Below, piece after piece: positions 41,983 to 49,874 of a DNA stretch of 64,000 nt. Every line of letters starts with the position of its first letter. Positions within the stretch are counted from its first letter, which is position 1. The notes under the pieces are model-generated. The model ran no database searches, was not told where the DNA came from, and saw only the letters and a program-made list of their open reading frames with translations. The position numbers were made by a program, and so were the translations under genes. The stretch comes from JABDKJ01 sp964609215 (GTDB taxonomy: Bacteria > Bacteroidota > Bacteroidia > Flavobacteriales_D > JABDKJ01): contig CAZSQZ010000001.1 in the NCBI GenBank assembly GCA_964609215.1, forward strand, positions 434,001 through 498,000, written 5' to 3'.

Positions 41983-42474
41983 ATGACTATCATTGATGCA
42001 TATACGGATAAGGGTAATTCAATTCTTGAATTATCAAATGAACAAAAGGTTATTTTGGTCTTTCTTAGGCATTTTGGATGCAATTTTTGCAGGGAGACGC
42101 TGATGGAAATATCTAAAATTAAGGGTGAATTAGATAAAACGTCTAGAATGATATTAGTTCATCAATCATCGAGGTCATATGCAAATGAAATTTTGAAAAT
42201 ATATGAATTAGAGACTTTAGAGCATGTTTCAGATTCTGGACACGTTCTATATAATTCATTTGGATTGGGTAAAATGAGACTGATTCATCTATTTAACCCT
42301 TCCGTTATAATAGGGACTTTTAAAAGTATCTTAAAGGGGCATTTTCCTGGTAAACCAGTAGGTTGCCCATATCAATTACCCGGAATTTTTATATTGAAAA
42401 ATAAAAAACTGATTGATTCTTATAGATATAGAAATATTGCGCAGGTTCCTCCATTCTTAAAGTTAGCTTCCTAA
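41983..42474 (+). CDS. PRXL2/SelL-like thioredoxin-fold redox protein
   Basis: Thioredoxin-fold protein of 163 aa with an N-terminal CxxC active site (Cys33 and Cys36 in RHFGCNFCRE). It resembles peroxiredoxin-like 2 (FAM213/SelL-related) proteins. FNPSVIIGTFKSILKGHFPG and a QLPGIFIL block with the cis-Pro-like region follow. I prefer ATG 41983 to an in-frame TTG 21 bases upstream, which would add a hydrophobic stub. No clear signal peptide, so probably cytosolic. It lies at the head of the CruF-like/crtZ/crtY run and may counter photo-oxidative stress. The substrate is unknown. Confidence 0.78.
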   Translation: MTIIDAYTDKGNSILELSNEQKVILVFLRHFGCNFCRETLMEISKIKGELDKTSRMILVHQSSRSYANEILKIYELETLEHVSDSGHVLYNSFGLGKMRLIHLFNPSVIIGTFKSILKGHFPGKPVGCPYQLPGIFILKNKKLIDSYRYRNIAQVPPFLKLAS

Positions 42475-42507
42475 AGTCAACATTTTTTCCTTTTTTGTAT
42501 TTCAATT

Positions 42508-43146
42508 ATGCAAAAGCATCAAAGAAATAATATTCTTACTTGGAGTATTGTGCTTCTTTTTTTCCTGTATATAATGGCAATTTTTGGATTAGCAAAAAGG
42601 TCGGAGGGAATTTTTGTTTTCTTAACAGTGCCTAGTCTTTTGATAACTGTGGTGGCTCTTGTAGTTAATCACTTTGGAGAAAAAGAAAAAGTGATCTTAC
42701 ACTTTATAGTTTTTTCCGTTCTACTGTATTTCATAGAGGTTCTTATTATCAACTTCAATCTAACAGGAAAATCTTATGCCAAGGAATTACTTGGATTTAC
42801 TTTTTTAGGTGTGCCTTTTATTATGGGAATAAGTGGTTGGATAAGTGTTTATATGGGTATACATATGGTCAAAAAACTTAAAATGAATCGCTTGAAAAAA
42901 GCGATTATTGGCGCTGCAATTTTGGTTTTACTAGCTTGGTTAGCAGAACCGGTAGGAATAAAACTAGGACTTTGGAAGTATAATGGTAATTTTAATCCTC
43001 TAAACCTTTTACCCGTTTTCATTGTTAACTTTTTAGCCATTTATTTTTCGAGACTTATTCGTTTCAAGAAAAAAAATGCCATTGTAGTTTATGTATATAT
43101 GATTTTCATTCTCTTCTTTATTGCTTTAAATTTGATCTTATCATGA
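42508..43146 (+). CDS. Carotenoid biosynthesis membrane protein, CruF-like (DUF422)
   Basis: Polytopic membrane protein of 212 aa with about seven hydrophobic segments. The block LAEPVGIKLGLWKYNG (about 145-160) followed by NLLPVFIVNFLAIYF resembles the conserved core of CruF/bisanhydrobacterioruberin hydratase proteins, which hydrate the 1,2 double bond of linear carotenoid ends. It is shorter than the usual CruF (about 280-300 aa). It overlaps crtZ by four bases (ATGA), so it is co-translated with pigment genes. If active, it could give a 1-hydroxylated product such as a myxol- or saproxanthin-type carotenoid. The call rests on motif resemblance and context. Confidence 0.6.
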   Translation: MQKHQRNNILTWSIVLLFFLYIMAIFGLAKRSEGIFVFLTVPSLLITVVALVVNHFGEKEKVILHFIVFSVLLYFIEVLIINFNLTGKSYAKELLGFTFLGVPFIMGISGWISVYMGIHMVKKLKMNRLKKAIIGAAILVLLAWLAEPVGIKLGLWKYNGNFNPLNLLPVFIVNFLAIYFSRLIRFKKKNAIVVYVYMIFILFFIALNLILS

Positions 43147-43619
43147 GCATCCTTTTGAACATCGCATTATTGATCGGAACTTTCATAATTATGGAAGGAG
43201 TTGCTTGGCTTACTCATAAGTATGTAATGCATGGTTTTCTATGGGTGTTGCATAAAGACCATCACGTTCATGAGCCAGGTTTTTTTGAAAGGAATGATGC
43301 ATTCTTTCTCATTTTTGCAATTCCAGGATCATTATTAACCATTTTTGGAACTTTTAATCCAAATGATATTATGCTTATGATAGGTTTGGGGATTACTCTC
43401 TATGGCCTTTGTTATTTTTTGGTACATGATATATTTATTCACCAGCGTTTTAAGGTTTTAAAGAGAAGTAATAACAACTATTTGCGAGCAATTAGAAAAG
43501 CCCATAAGGTTCATCACAAGCATTTAACAAAGGAGCACGGAGAATGCTTCGGAATGTTAATGGTTCCGTTCAAATATTTCAGAGAAGCCAAGAAAATGAG
43601 AAAATCCTTATTGGGATAA
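43143..43619 (+). CDS. crtZ: Beta-carotene hydroxylase
   Basis: Membrane di-iron hydroxylase of the fatty acid hydroxylase/sterol desaturase family, 158 aa, which adds 3-hydroxyls to beta-ionone rings (beta-carotene to zeaxanthin). The histidine boxes are complete: His25/His30 (HKYVMH), His37-His43 (HKDHHVH), His95/His100 (HDIFIH) and His121-His127 (HKVHHKH). Three to four membrane segments surround them. It is co-translated with the CruF-like gene (ATGA overlap) and followed after one base by the lycopene cyclase gene. Confidence 0.95.
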   Translation: MSILLNIALLIGTFIIMEGVAWLTHKYVMHGFLWVLHKDHHVHEPGFFERNDAFFLIFAIPGSLLTIFGTFNPNDIMLMIGLGITLYGLCYFLVHDIFIHQRFKVLKRSNNNYLRAIRKAHKVHHKHLTKEHGECFGMLMVPFKYFREAKKMRKSLLG

Positions 43620-43620
43620 C

Positions 43621-44313
43621 ATGGGATCATATCTCTATATTTTTCTGGACCTTATATCTATTTCATTTCCCTTATTTGCCAGCTTTGATAAGAGAATAGC
43701 TTATTACAAAAATTTACGATTTATACTGCCTTCCATTTTTATTGTGGGAGCTGCTTTTATCGCATGGGATGTTTTCTTTACAAAATGGGGAATTTGGGGC
43801 TTCAATGATAAATATCTCCTTGGGATTGATTGGTTAAATCTTCCAATGGAGGAATGGTTGTTCTTTTTTTGTATACCCTATGCTTGTGTCTTCATATATG
43901 AATCGGTAAGATACTTCAAAGGGGGATTGATAAAGACATTTAAAAGTAAATACGTTACAACGGTCCTGGCTATTGCCTTATTTATTTTTGGATTTATTTT
44001 TTTGGATAGAGCATATACCGCAACCACTTTTTTAAGTCTGGGAATAGCGTTACTTTTTCTTGAATTTATTTTGAAAGTGAAATGGTTGAGTCATTTCTAT
44101 ATTTCCTATCTATGGGTTTTAATTCCTTTTGTAATAATAAACGGATTTCTCACCGGAACTTTAATTGAGGACCAAGTTGTTTGGTACAATGATTTAGAAA
44201 ATATGGGCATTAAAATGGGCACGATTCCAGTAGAAGATACATTTTATGGAATGTTGCTTATAATTTTGAATATCTCATTATTCGAGTTTTTTAAGAAAAG
44301 ACCCAAAAAGTGA
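43621..44313 (+). CDS. crtY: Lycopene beta-cyclase, CrtYcd type
   Basis: Integral-membrane lycopene cyclase of the heterodimer-derived fused (CrtYcd) kind found in Bacteroidota, 230 aa with about seven membrane segments. The first half has GIWGFNDKYLLG and LPMEEWLFFFCIPYACVFIYE; the second half repeats the pattern with EDQVVWYNDLENMGIKMGTIPVEDTFYG, where the paired Glu/Asp residues probably protonate lycopene. It makes beta-carotene for the adjacent CrtZ. The stop codon lies at the edge of a strong hairpin terminator. Confidence 0.92.
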   Translation: MGSYLYIFLDLISISFPLFASFDKRIAYYKNLRFILPSIFIVGAAFIAWDVFFTKWGIWGFNDKYLLGIDWLNLPMEEWLFFFCIPYACVFIYESVRYFKGGLIKTFKSKYVTTVLAIALFIFGFIFLDRAYTATTFLSLGIALLFLEFILKVKWLSHFYISYLWVLIPFVIINGFLTGTLIEDQVVWYNDLENMGIKMGTIPVEDTFYGMLLIILNISLFEFFKKRPKK

Positions 44314-44347
44314 AAAGTCCTTCTGCCACAGAGACAGAAGGACTTTT
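44313..44347. terminator. Strong bidirectional hairpin terminator
   Basis: A perfect 13-bp stem (AAAAGTCCTTCTG with CAGAAGGACTTTT) closes a 9-base loop. The stem starts at the last base of the crtY stop. The outer A/T pairs give a T-run on either strand, so it can end both crtY transcripts and those coming from the FecR side. Bases 44348-44408 hold nothing else I can identify. Confidence 0.85.
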
Positions 44348-44408
44348 GTTAACCTTAACCAAATACAACTAACCTTTCACCAAAAAACTGTTAAATCAAA
44401 CAACTATT

Positions 44409-44564
44409 TTAATATTCATTTCTCTTTCTAGGTCTCCATCCTGTTTTTACTTTGTCCCATTTATTCTTGAATTTTCTGTTTTGAGAAGATTCATAATAAG
44501 TATCCCACAAAGGAGTATAGTCAAAGTAGTTAAGAAAGTCTGAAGATTGTAAAGAGCTATCCAT
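44409..44564 (-). CDS. Small uncharacterised protein downstream of FecR
   Basis: A 51-codon frame (ATG at 44564, stop 44409-44411) begins four bases after the fecR-like stop, with an A/T-rich leader as in other genes here. It would encode an acidic, aromatic N-terminal half (MDSSLQSSDFLNYFDYTPLW) followed by a strongly basic C-terminal half (FKNKWDKVKTGWRPRKRNEY). No signal peptide or membrane segment. Its position next to the terminator makes it the last gene of the FecR operon. Not recognised as a known family; coding status rests on position, composition and a good start. Confidence 0.55.
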   Translation of the reverse strand: MDSSLQSSDFLNYFDYTPLWDTYYESSQNRKFKNKWDKVKTGWRPRKRNEY

Positions 44565-44568
44565 AATT

Positions 44569-45399
44569 TTATTCTTTAAGTACAGTGTAATTATTTTCTA
44601 ATGTTTCCTTGTAGTTAAGACCAAAGCTTGTGCAAAGCACTTCTAAGGACTCATCTAAGTCATTTAAATTTATATCCGCATCTACCATTAATGAAGATGA
44701 AATATGAGAAGAGTTTATTGTAACATTGTATTGTCTTTCAATTTCTCGAAAAGCGTCAATCAAAGGAATATTTTCAAAATGATATACTCCATTTTCAACC
44801 CAAGAATCTATTTCGTTTAGGTTGCATTCCTCTGGTTTAATTATTTCACTATCATAAAGCTCTGTTCTTAAACCAGCAGTCAACATTTGCTCCCCTTCAT
44901 CATTGCTCACTCTTACCTTTCCGGTTTTACAAGAGACCTGAAATAACTGATTTCTATTCAATACGTTAAAAGATGTTCCTAGAACTTGAACCAAACCATT
45001 TGAGGACTTAACAGTAAAAACCTGTCCTTTTTCAACTTCAAAAAATGCCTCACCTTCCAATTCGACTAATCTTTCTTTTTCCCAATTCGCAGAATTGAAT
45101 TGAACAGAAGAGCCAGAATTTAGAAATACTTTTGATCCATCTGGCAGTTCAATAATTTCTCTTTCTCCGTAAGCAGTTTCAAATGACTGCGATCCATTTT
45201 GGTTTAATAAAAAAACTAAACTGAAAATAATTGCCAGTGAAGCGGCCATTGAAATCCATGTTCTATTTCTTCTAAATAGAGGAATAACCTTGGATTTTTC
45301 TCCTGCACTAATCTTAGCTTGAATTGCTTCCCAAGAGCTTTCTTTACTATTTGAAGATGGGATGTTCCAGCTTGATATGTCTTTGTTTATTTTTAACAT
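44569..45399 (-). CDS. FecR-type anti-sigma factor
   Basis: Inner-membrane anti-sigma factor of 276 aa. A short cytosolic part (about 1-45, with SSWEAIQAKI) precedes one membrane helix (about 47-65), a FecR domain (AYGEREIIELPDGSKVFLNSG-like, EGEAFFEVEKGQVFTV) and a C-terminal DUF4974 domain (NIPLIDAFREIERQYNV). Such proteins hold an ECF sigma factor until a TonB receptor signals. No sigma factor or SusC/D pair is adjacent, so the partner is elsewhere. I chose ATG 45399; TTG 45429 is a longer option. A 51-codon gene follows. Confidence 0.85.
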   Translation of the reverse strand: MLKINKDISSWNIPSSNSKESSWEAIQAKISAGEKSKVIPLFRRNRTWISMAASLAIIFSLVFLLNQNGSQSFETAYGEREIIELPDGSKVFLNSGSSVQFNSANWEKERLVELEGEAFFEVEKGQVFTVKSSNGLVQVLGTSFNVLNRNQLFQVSCKTGKVRVSNDEGEQMLTAGLRTELYDSEIIKPEECNLNEIDSWVENGVYHFENIPLIDAFREIERQYNVTINSSHISSSLMVDADINLNDLDESLEVLCTSFGLNYKETLENNYTVLKE

Positions 45400-45513
45400 G
45401 CTTTTGCGCCTGTTTTTAATGCTTTTCAATCTTATTACAAGGTGTTTAAAGCTTCCCCTACCCAGTTTAATGGAAAAATTGAGCGAATATCTTTCTTTAG
45501 CGTTCTTCTTTCA

Positions 45514-45521
45514 TAATTTTG
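45514..45521 (+). promoter_or_regulatory. Possible -7 promoter element before dusB
   Basis: TAATTTTG matches the Bacteroidota consensus TAnnTTTG and ends seven bases before the TTG start, so the transcript would have almost no leader. No clear -33 element is present at the expected distance. Confidence 0.3.
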
Positions 45522-45528
45522 CAAAGAT

Positions 45529-46524
45529 TTGGTGAGAATAGATAATATAGAATTAGGAGAGTTTCCTTTGTTACTGGCTCCAATGGAGGATGTAAGCGAT
45601 CCTCCATTCCGTGCATTATGTAAAAAACATGGAGCTGATTTAATGTATACGGAGTTTATTTCTTCAGAAGGGCTTATTAGAGATGCGGTAAAAAGTGTCC
45701 AAAAGCTGGATATATATGAGTATGAGCGCCCTGTGGGAATACAGATTTTCGGAAATGATATTCAACACATGAAAATGGCTACGGAGATTACAGCCAGAAC
45801 AAACCCTGATATAATTGATATTAACTATGGTTGCCCAGTAAAGAAAGTGGCCTGTAAAGGTGCCGGTGCAGGCATATTGCAAGATATCGATAAAATGGTA
45901 AGCATGACTTCGGAAATAGTAAAATCTACTAATCTTCCAGTTACAGTTAAAACTAGATTGGGTTGGGACGAGAAGAGCATGCATATAGTTGAAGTCGCTG
46001 AAAAACTTCAAGATGTTGGAATAAAGGCTATTTCCATACATGGCAGAACACGTAAGCAAATGTATAAGGGAGAGGCTGATTGGACGTTAATCGCTGAAAC
46101 AAAAAATAACCCGCGTTTAAAAATCCCTGTTTTTGGAAATGGAGACATTGTTAATCCGGAAAAAGCAGAGGAGTACAAAAATAAATATGGAGTAGATGGT
46201 ATTATGATTGGGAGAGCCAGTATAGGCTACCCATGGATTTTTAAGGAGATAAAGCATTATTTAAAGACTGGAGAACATTTAGAAAAGCCAAATTTGGCAG
46301 AACGAATCTCTGCCTGTAGAGATCATCTAGAAATGTCTTTAAAATGGAAAGGTGAACGATTGGGAATAGTTGAAATGAGAAGGCACTATTCAAACTATTT
46401 CAAAGGTATTCCCGGATTCAAGGAATATCGAATGGTATTGGTAACAAGTCACGACAAAAATGAACTATTCGATACTTTAGATAAAATTTCAGAAGTTTTC
46501 GGTCATCATGTATTTTCTAGGTAG
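45529..46524 (+). CDS. dusB: tRNA-dihydrouridine synthase DusB
   Basis: FMN-dependent reduction of uridine in the tRNA D-loop, 331 aa. The TIM-barrel domain has FPLLLAPMEDVSDPPFR (about 12-28), the catalytic Cys in NYGCPVKKVACKG (Cys102), KTRLGWDEK, ISIHGRTRKQMYKGEADW and the FMN-phosphate loop FGNGDI plus GIMIGRASIG. A C-terminal helical tRNA-binding domain follows from about 250. TTG 45529 gives the N-terminus usual for relatives (MV-basic-I); GTG 45532 is an alternative. The 3' end overlaps the LolE-like gene by eight bases. Confidence 0.93.
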   Translation: MVRIDNIELGEFPLLLAPMEDVSDPPFRALCKKHGADLMYTEFISSEGLIRDAVKSVQKLDIYEYERPVGIQIFGNDIQHMKMATEITARTNPDIIDINYGCPVKKVACKGAGAGILQDIDKMVSMTSEIVKSTNLPVTVKTRLGWDEKSMHIVEVAEKLQDVGIKAISIHGRTRKQMYKGEADWTLIAETKNNPRLKIPVFGNGDIVNPEKAEEYKNKYGVDGIMIGRASIGYPWIFKEIKHYLKTGEHLEKPNLAERISACRDHLEMSLKWKGERLGIVEMRRHYSNYFKGIPGFKEYRMVLVTSHDKNELFDTLDKISEVFGHHVFSR

Positions 46525-47767
46525 ATGAGCTTTGATCAAACACATGAACTCTAGAAAGGTATTTTACAGGAAACCAAGTAAAAATAAACCCCATGCCTAA
46601 AACAATACTTATAGTTAAAAGAAAATCTTGCCAATGTAATTTTACAGGATAGTGTTCTACTATGCCACCCTCCAAGGGAATTATTCCAAATTGTTGTTGA
46701 ATCACACTTAAGAGAGTTCCAATAATAACACCGATTAAGCAACCTGCAATTGCAATAAGCATTCCCTGCCAGAAGAATATCTTTCTAATCATTTTTGAAT
46801 TTGCACCCATACTGTTTAAAACGCCAATATCTTTTTTCTTATCAATAATGATAATGGTAAGTGAAGCAAGCATGTTAAAAGCGCCAATTACAACAATAAA
46901 ACTTAATATTAATATGGTTGCTAAGCGTTCAGAATTAGATGCTTGGTAAACTAACTTATTTTTTTCCTCTCGGGTAATGAACACTTGGTTTTCGCTCAAT
47001 AGATTTTGATTCTCCTCTTTAAATGTTGTGCCTTTTTCTCCTTCAATTAAATCTATCTCTAATGAAGATATCTCATTAGCATATCCAAAAATGTCTCTTG
47101 CAAAATTCAGTGGTACAAGCAAATATTTTGAGTCAAATTCTGCATTAACAGAATAAATTCCTCCGATCATTATTTCAGACTGACTGAAAGAGCCCTGCTT
47201 GTCTTTTCTTATTTTTTTGCCTTTTTCAGGTGCAAAAATGGTTAAAGGTTCAAAAGATTCAGAGAATAACTTTGCTCCTAATTCGGACTTAACTCCGTAA
47301 CCCAGTATAGCGAATTGGGCATCTTCTTCTTCTATAATGTCCGATCCGATAACAATGCTGTGACTCAGGCCTGAACTTTGAATGAACTCATTACTTACTC
47401 CTTTTAGAGAGGCAATTCTTTGTTTATCATAGAAAGCTACAAGCACGTTTCCTTGAATCACCTCATCCGTTCTTAGAACTTTTTCATGCCCCATTATTTC
47501 AGCAAAATGGATACTGTCTTTATCAAGTGTTTTTCCGATTTCTGGTATAATTGCTATGTCCGAATCAAAGGAACTGTATACTTCATCTACCAACTCTTCT
47601 ATTCCATTAAATGCAGAAAGAACTAAGATCATTGCTGCAGTGACAAATGCAATAACCAAAAGGGAAATGAGGGTAATTAGATTGATGATATTCTTTGACT
47701 TCTTTCCAAAGAGATATCTTTTTGCTATGTAAAAGGGAATATTCAAATTATTTCCATGCTTTAACAA
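46517..47767 (-). CDS. FtsX/LolE-type ABC transporter permease
   Basis: Inner-membrane permease of the MacB/LolC-LolE type, 416 aa. One membrane helix near 30-52, a large periplasmic MacB-PCD-like domain (about 53-270) and three C-terminal helices (about 285-305, 330-355, 385-405) fit the family. PFYIAKRYLFGKKSKN at the N-terminus is typical. It probably works with a LolD-like ATPase encoded elsewhere in lipoprotein export. The TTG start overlaps the methyltransferase gene by 20 bases; another TTG (47746), just after that gene's stop, is a shorter option. Third gene of the rbfA operon. Confidence 0.85.
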   Translation of the reverse strand: MLKHGNNLNIPFYIAKRYLFGKKSKNIINLITLISLLVIAFVTAAMILVLSAFNGIEELVDEVYSSFDSDIAIIPEIGKTLDKDSIHFAEIMGHEKVLRTDEVIQGNVLVAFYDKQRIASLKGVSNEFIQSSGLSHSIVIGSDIIEEEDAQFAILGYGVKSELGAKLFSESFEPLTIFAPEKGKKIRKDKQGSFSQSEIMIGGIYSVNAEFDSKYLLVPLNFARDIFGYANEISSLEIDLIEGEKGTTFKEENQNLLSENQVFITREEKNKLVYQASNSERLATILILSFIVVIGAFNMLASLTIIIIDKKKDIGVLNSMGANSKMIRKIFFWQGMLIAIAGCLIGVIIGTLLSVIQQQFGIIPLEGGIVEHYPVKLHWQDFLLTISIVLGMGFIFTWFPVKYLSRVHVFDQSSST

Positions 47768-48563
47768 TCAATCCAGTTCCGGTTTTATGATTGCCATTCA
47801 CATCTAGGAAATTAAATATAATTGAAAAAGGGAAGGTAATGAGATAGTAGAAGGGAAGAATAATTAAAAACAACTTTGATACATTCAACATTTTTAGAGG
47901 GTAATACATAGATAGTTTCCAACTGATTTTACCTGGAGAACCATAGGAGTACTTTGCATCAACCTTTGAAAAACCTGCGCTTAACATCTTTTCTTTTATT
48001 TCCTCTATAGGATATCCATCTCTTACGTGTTCATCGATAAAACCTTGAACTTCACCTTCATGATGTTCTTCTATTCCACTTCCTCCCTGATCAGAGGGAG
48101 TGGATACGAGTAACATTCCTCCAGGCTTAAGAGAGTTCGCATAATTTTTAAACACAGTTCTGTCCTCCAGAATATGCTCCATAACATCCACACATAGAAC
48201 AAGATCGAAAGTCTCCGGTTTTACAAAAGTTGTGAGGTCATCAACTATAAACTTAACCTGTGGTCTTCCGATTGAAGCGAAAAAGCGATTACAATCTGCA
48301 ACTTGTTCATCCTTTACATCAACCGCTAAAATTTCCCAATCTTTGTTGAGGGATGACATAAAATAGTCATATTGGCCAAAACCGGAACCAGCATCCAGAA
48401 TATTCGCTTTAGCAGGAGCAGACTTAGCCCATTCTTTTAGCTCTTTTTGCACGTGCCAGGCCCTTAATAATAGCCAATCCAATAAGTTATAGAAAACTCT
48501 TCTCAAGAAAAAGCTTTTATTAAAAAAACTACCAAGCGTTCTTTTTATTGGATCGTATTGCAT
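47748..48563 (-). CDS. Class I SAM-dependent methyltransferase
   Basis: Methyltransferase-fold protein of 271 aa. SAM motif I is ILDAGSGFGQYDYFM (about 55-69), followed by an acidic strand end (ILAVDVKDEQV), FIVDDLTTF and motif IV-like LVLCVDVMEHILED. The C-terminal part after about 215 has a hydrophobic segment (MLNVSKLFLIILPFYYLITF), so it may sit at the membrane. The substrate is unknown; MEH-type families include O-, N- and lipid methyltransferases. It lies between rbfA (one-base gap) and the LolE-like gene (20-base overlap). Confidence 0.82.
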   Translation of the reverse strand: MQYDPIKRTLGSFFNKSFFLRRVFYNLLDWLLLRAWHVQKELKEWAKSAPAKANILDAGSGFGQYDYFMSSLNKDWEILAVDVKDEQVADCNRFFASIGRPQVKFIVDDLTTFVKPETFDLVLCVDVMEHILEDRTVFKNYANSLKPGGMLLVSTPSDQGGSGIEEHHEGEVQGFIDEHVRDGYPIEEIKEKMLSAGFSKVDAKYSYGSPGKISWKLSMYYPLKMLNVSKLFLIILPFYYLITFPFSIIFNFLDVNGNHKTGTGLIVKAWK

Positions 48564-48564
48564 A

Positions 48565-48936
48565 CTATAATTTTGGTGGTGGGTCTTTGAGCAATTTGTC
48601 TATTTCTTGAGCGTATTCGGAAGAGTCATCTATGTAAAAATTCAAATCGGGAATTTTTCTCATTACCTTTCCAATAGCCTTACTAAGCAAGCCTCTTATA
48701 GCAGATTTTTGAGAACGAATAGAATTTAGAAGGGCTTCTCTATCCTTAACGGCTAGGAAGCTTAAATAAACTCTGGCAAAGGACATATCAGGACTCATTC
48801 TAACAACGGTAACAGTTATAAATGCTCCTTGAAACATATCCCTGGATTGCCTTTGAAAAATAATGCCTAGTTCTTTTTTTAGTAGACTAGCTACCTTCTG
48901 TTGCCTAATACTTTCCACAGCGTGCAAAAATAGCAT
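48565..48936 (-). CDS. rbfA: Ribosome-binding factor A
   Basis: Small KH-like protein of 123 aa that helps mature the 30S subunit and 16S rRNA 5' end, and acts in cold adaptation. Family pattern: ESIRQQKVASLLKKELGIIF at the N-terminus, VTVVRMSPDMSFARVYLSF in the core and RKIPDLNFYIDDSSEYAQEIDKLL at the C-terminus. First gene of the operon with the methyltransferase and permease genes. Confidence 0.93.
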   Translation of the reverse strand: MLFLHAVESIRQQKVASLLKKELGIIFQRQSRDMFQGAFITVTVVRMSPDMSFARVYLSFLAVKDREALLNSIRSQKSAIRGLLSKAIGKVMRKIPDLNFYIDDSSEYAQEIDKLLKDPPPKL

Positions 48937-49034
48937 TCTTGGCTTATTTTAAGAATCTTTTGAAAATTAGGAAAAACATTAAAAGTTTAGGTTTTTGCAA
49001 AGCATAAATTATTTTTGCCGCTCAGTTTTATGTT

Positions 49035-49874
49035 ATGAGCGAAAAAACCATTTTAGTTCCCTCCGATTTTTCTGCTGTTGCTGATAATGCAATTAATCAT
49101 GCCAATAGAGTTGCAGAGACAACAGGATCATCAATTACCGTATTGCATGTAGTATCAGCGGAAAAGAAAAAGGAAATGGCCCAAAAGAAATTGGATATGT
49201 ATCTGGAAAGGCATAGAACTGAATACCCTAAAGCAAACTTTAGATCTCATGTGAGTGTCGGAAATATATTCGATGATATAGGAGATGTAGCAAAAGAAAT
49301 AGGAGCATCTCTTATTGTTATGGGTACCCATGGAATGAAAGGGATGCAATTTCTGGTAGGTAGTAATGCATTAAGAGTAGTATCAAATTCAGAGACTCCA
49401 ATTATTATCGTTCAAGAAAGGCCCGCTCGTTTTGACGATTATAATGATATAGTTGTTCCTATGGATTTGTCAAAGGAAACAAAGCAAAAACTAAAAGTTG
49501 TTGCTGATCTCGGGAAGTATTTTGATTCTAGAGTTCATTTGGTTAGTCCTTCAGAAAAAGATGAACATTTAAAAAATCAGTTGTCAAGAAATATGGCCTA
49601 TGCTAAACAATATATGATAGAGCAAGGCCTAAGTCCAAATTGTGAAACCGCAGAGGAAGATAGCGGAGATTTCGATGATGGTGTAATTAGACATGCGGTT
49701 AAAAAAGATGCCGATATAATTGCAATAATGAATCTTGGTGTGAATAGTCTGATGGGAATTTTTGGAGGAAAATTTGCGCAACGCATAATTACTAACGAGG
49801 CTCAGATTCCGGTTTTGATTTTAAATCCAAAATCAATGACTTTAAGTTCCGATGTATTTGGAGTTTTTAGCTAG
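49035..49874 (+). CDS. Tandem-domain universal stress protein
   Basis: Cytosolic UspA-family protein with two Usp domains in 279 aa (about 1-145 and 148-279). The first has the ATP-binding G-2x-G-9x-G-S/T type pattern (MGTHGMKGMQFLVGSN followed by PIIIV). The second is more divergent (MNLGVNSLMGIFGGKFAQRI), so the two halves probably differ in nucleotide binding. ATG 49035 is chosen; an ATG five bases earlier meets a stop after one codon. A TATTTTTG at 49010-49017 could be its -7 element. The stop overlaps the convergent SpoIIE-domain gene by four bases (CTAG). Confidence 0.92.
   Translation: MSEKTILVPSDFSAVADNAINHANRVAETTGSSITVLHVVSAEKKKEMAQKKLDMYLERHRTEYPKANFRSHVSVGNIFDDIGDVAKEIGASLIVMGTHGMKGMQFLVGSNALRVVSNSETPIIIVQERPARFDDYNDIVVPMDLSKETKQKLKVVADLGKYFDSRVHLVSPSEKDEHLKNQLSRNMAYAKQYMIEQGLSPNCETAEEDSGDFDDGVIRHAVKKDADIIAIMNLGVNSLMGIFGGKFAQRIITNEAQIPVLILNPKSMTLSSDVFGVFS

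Noticed and set aside
45664..46059. 131-codon minus-strand frame inside dusB
   Set aside because: Antisense to the catalytic core of dusB, without a start context or recognisable product.
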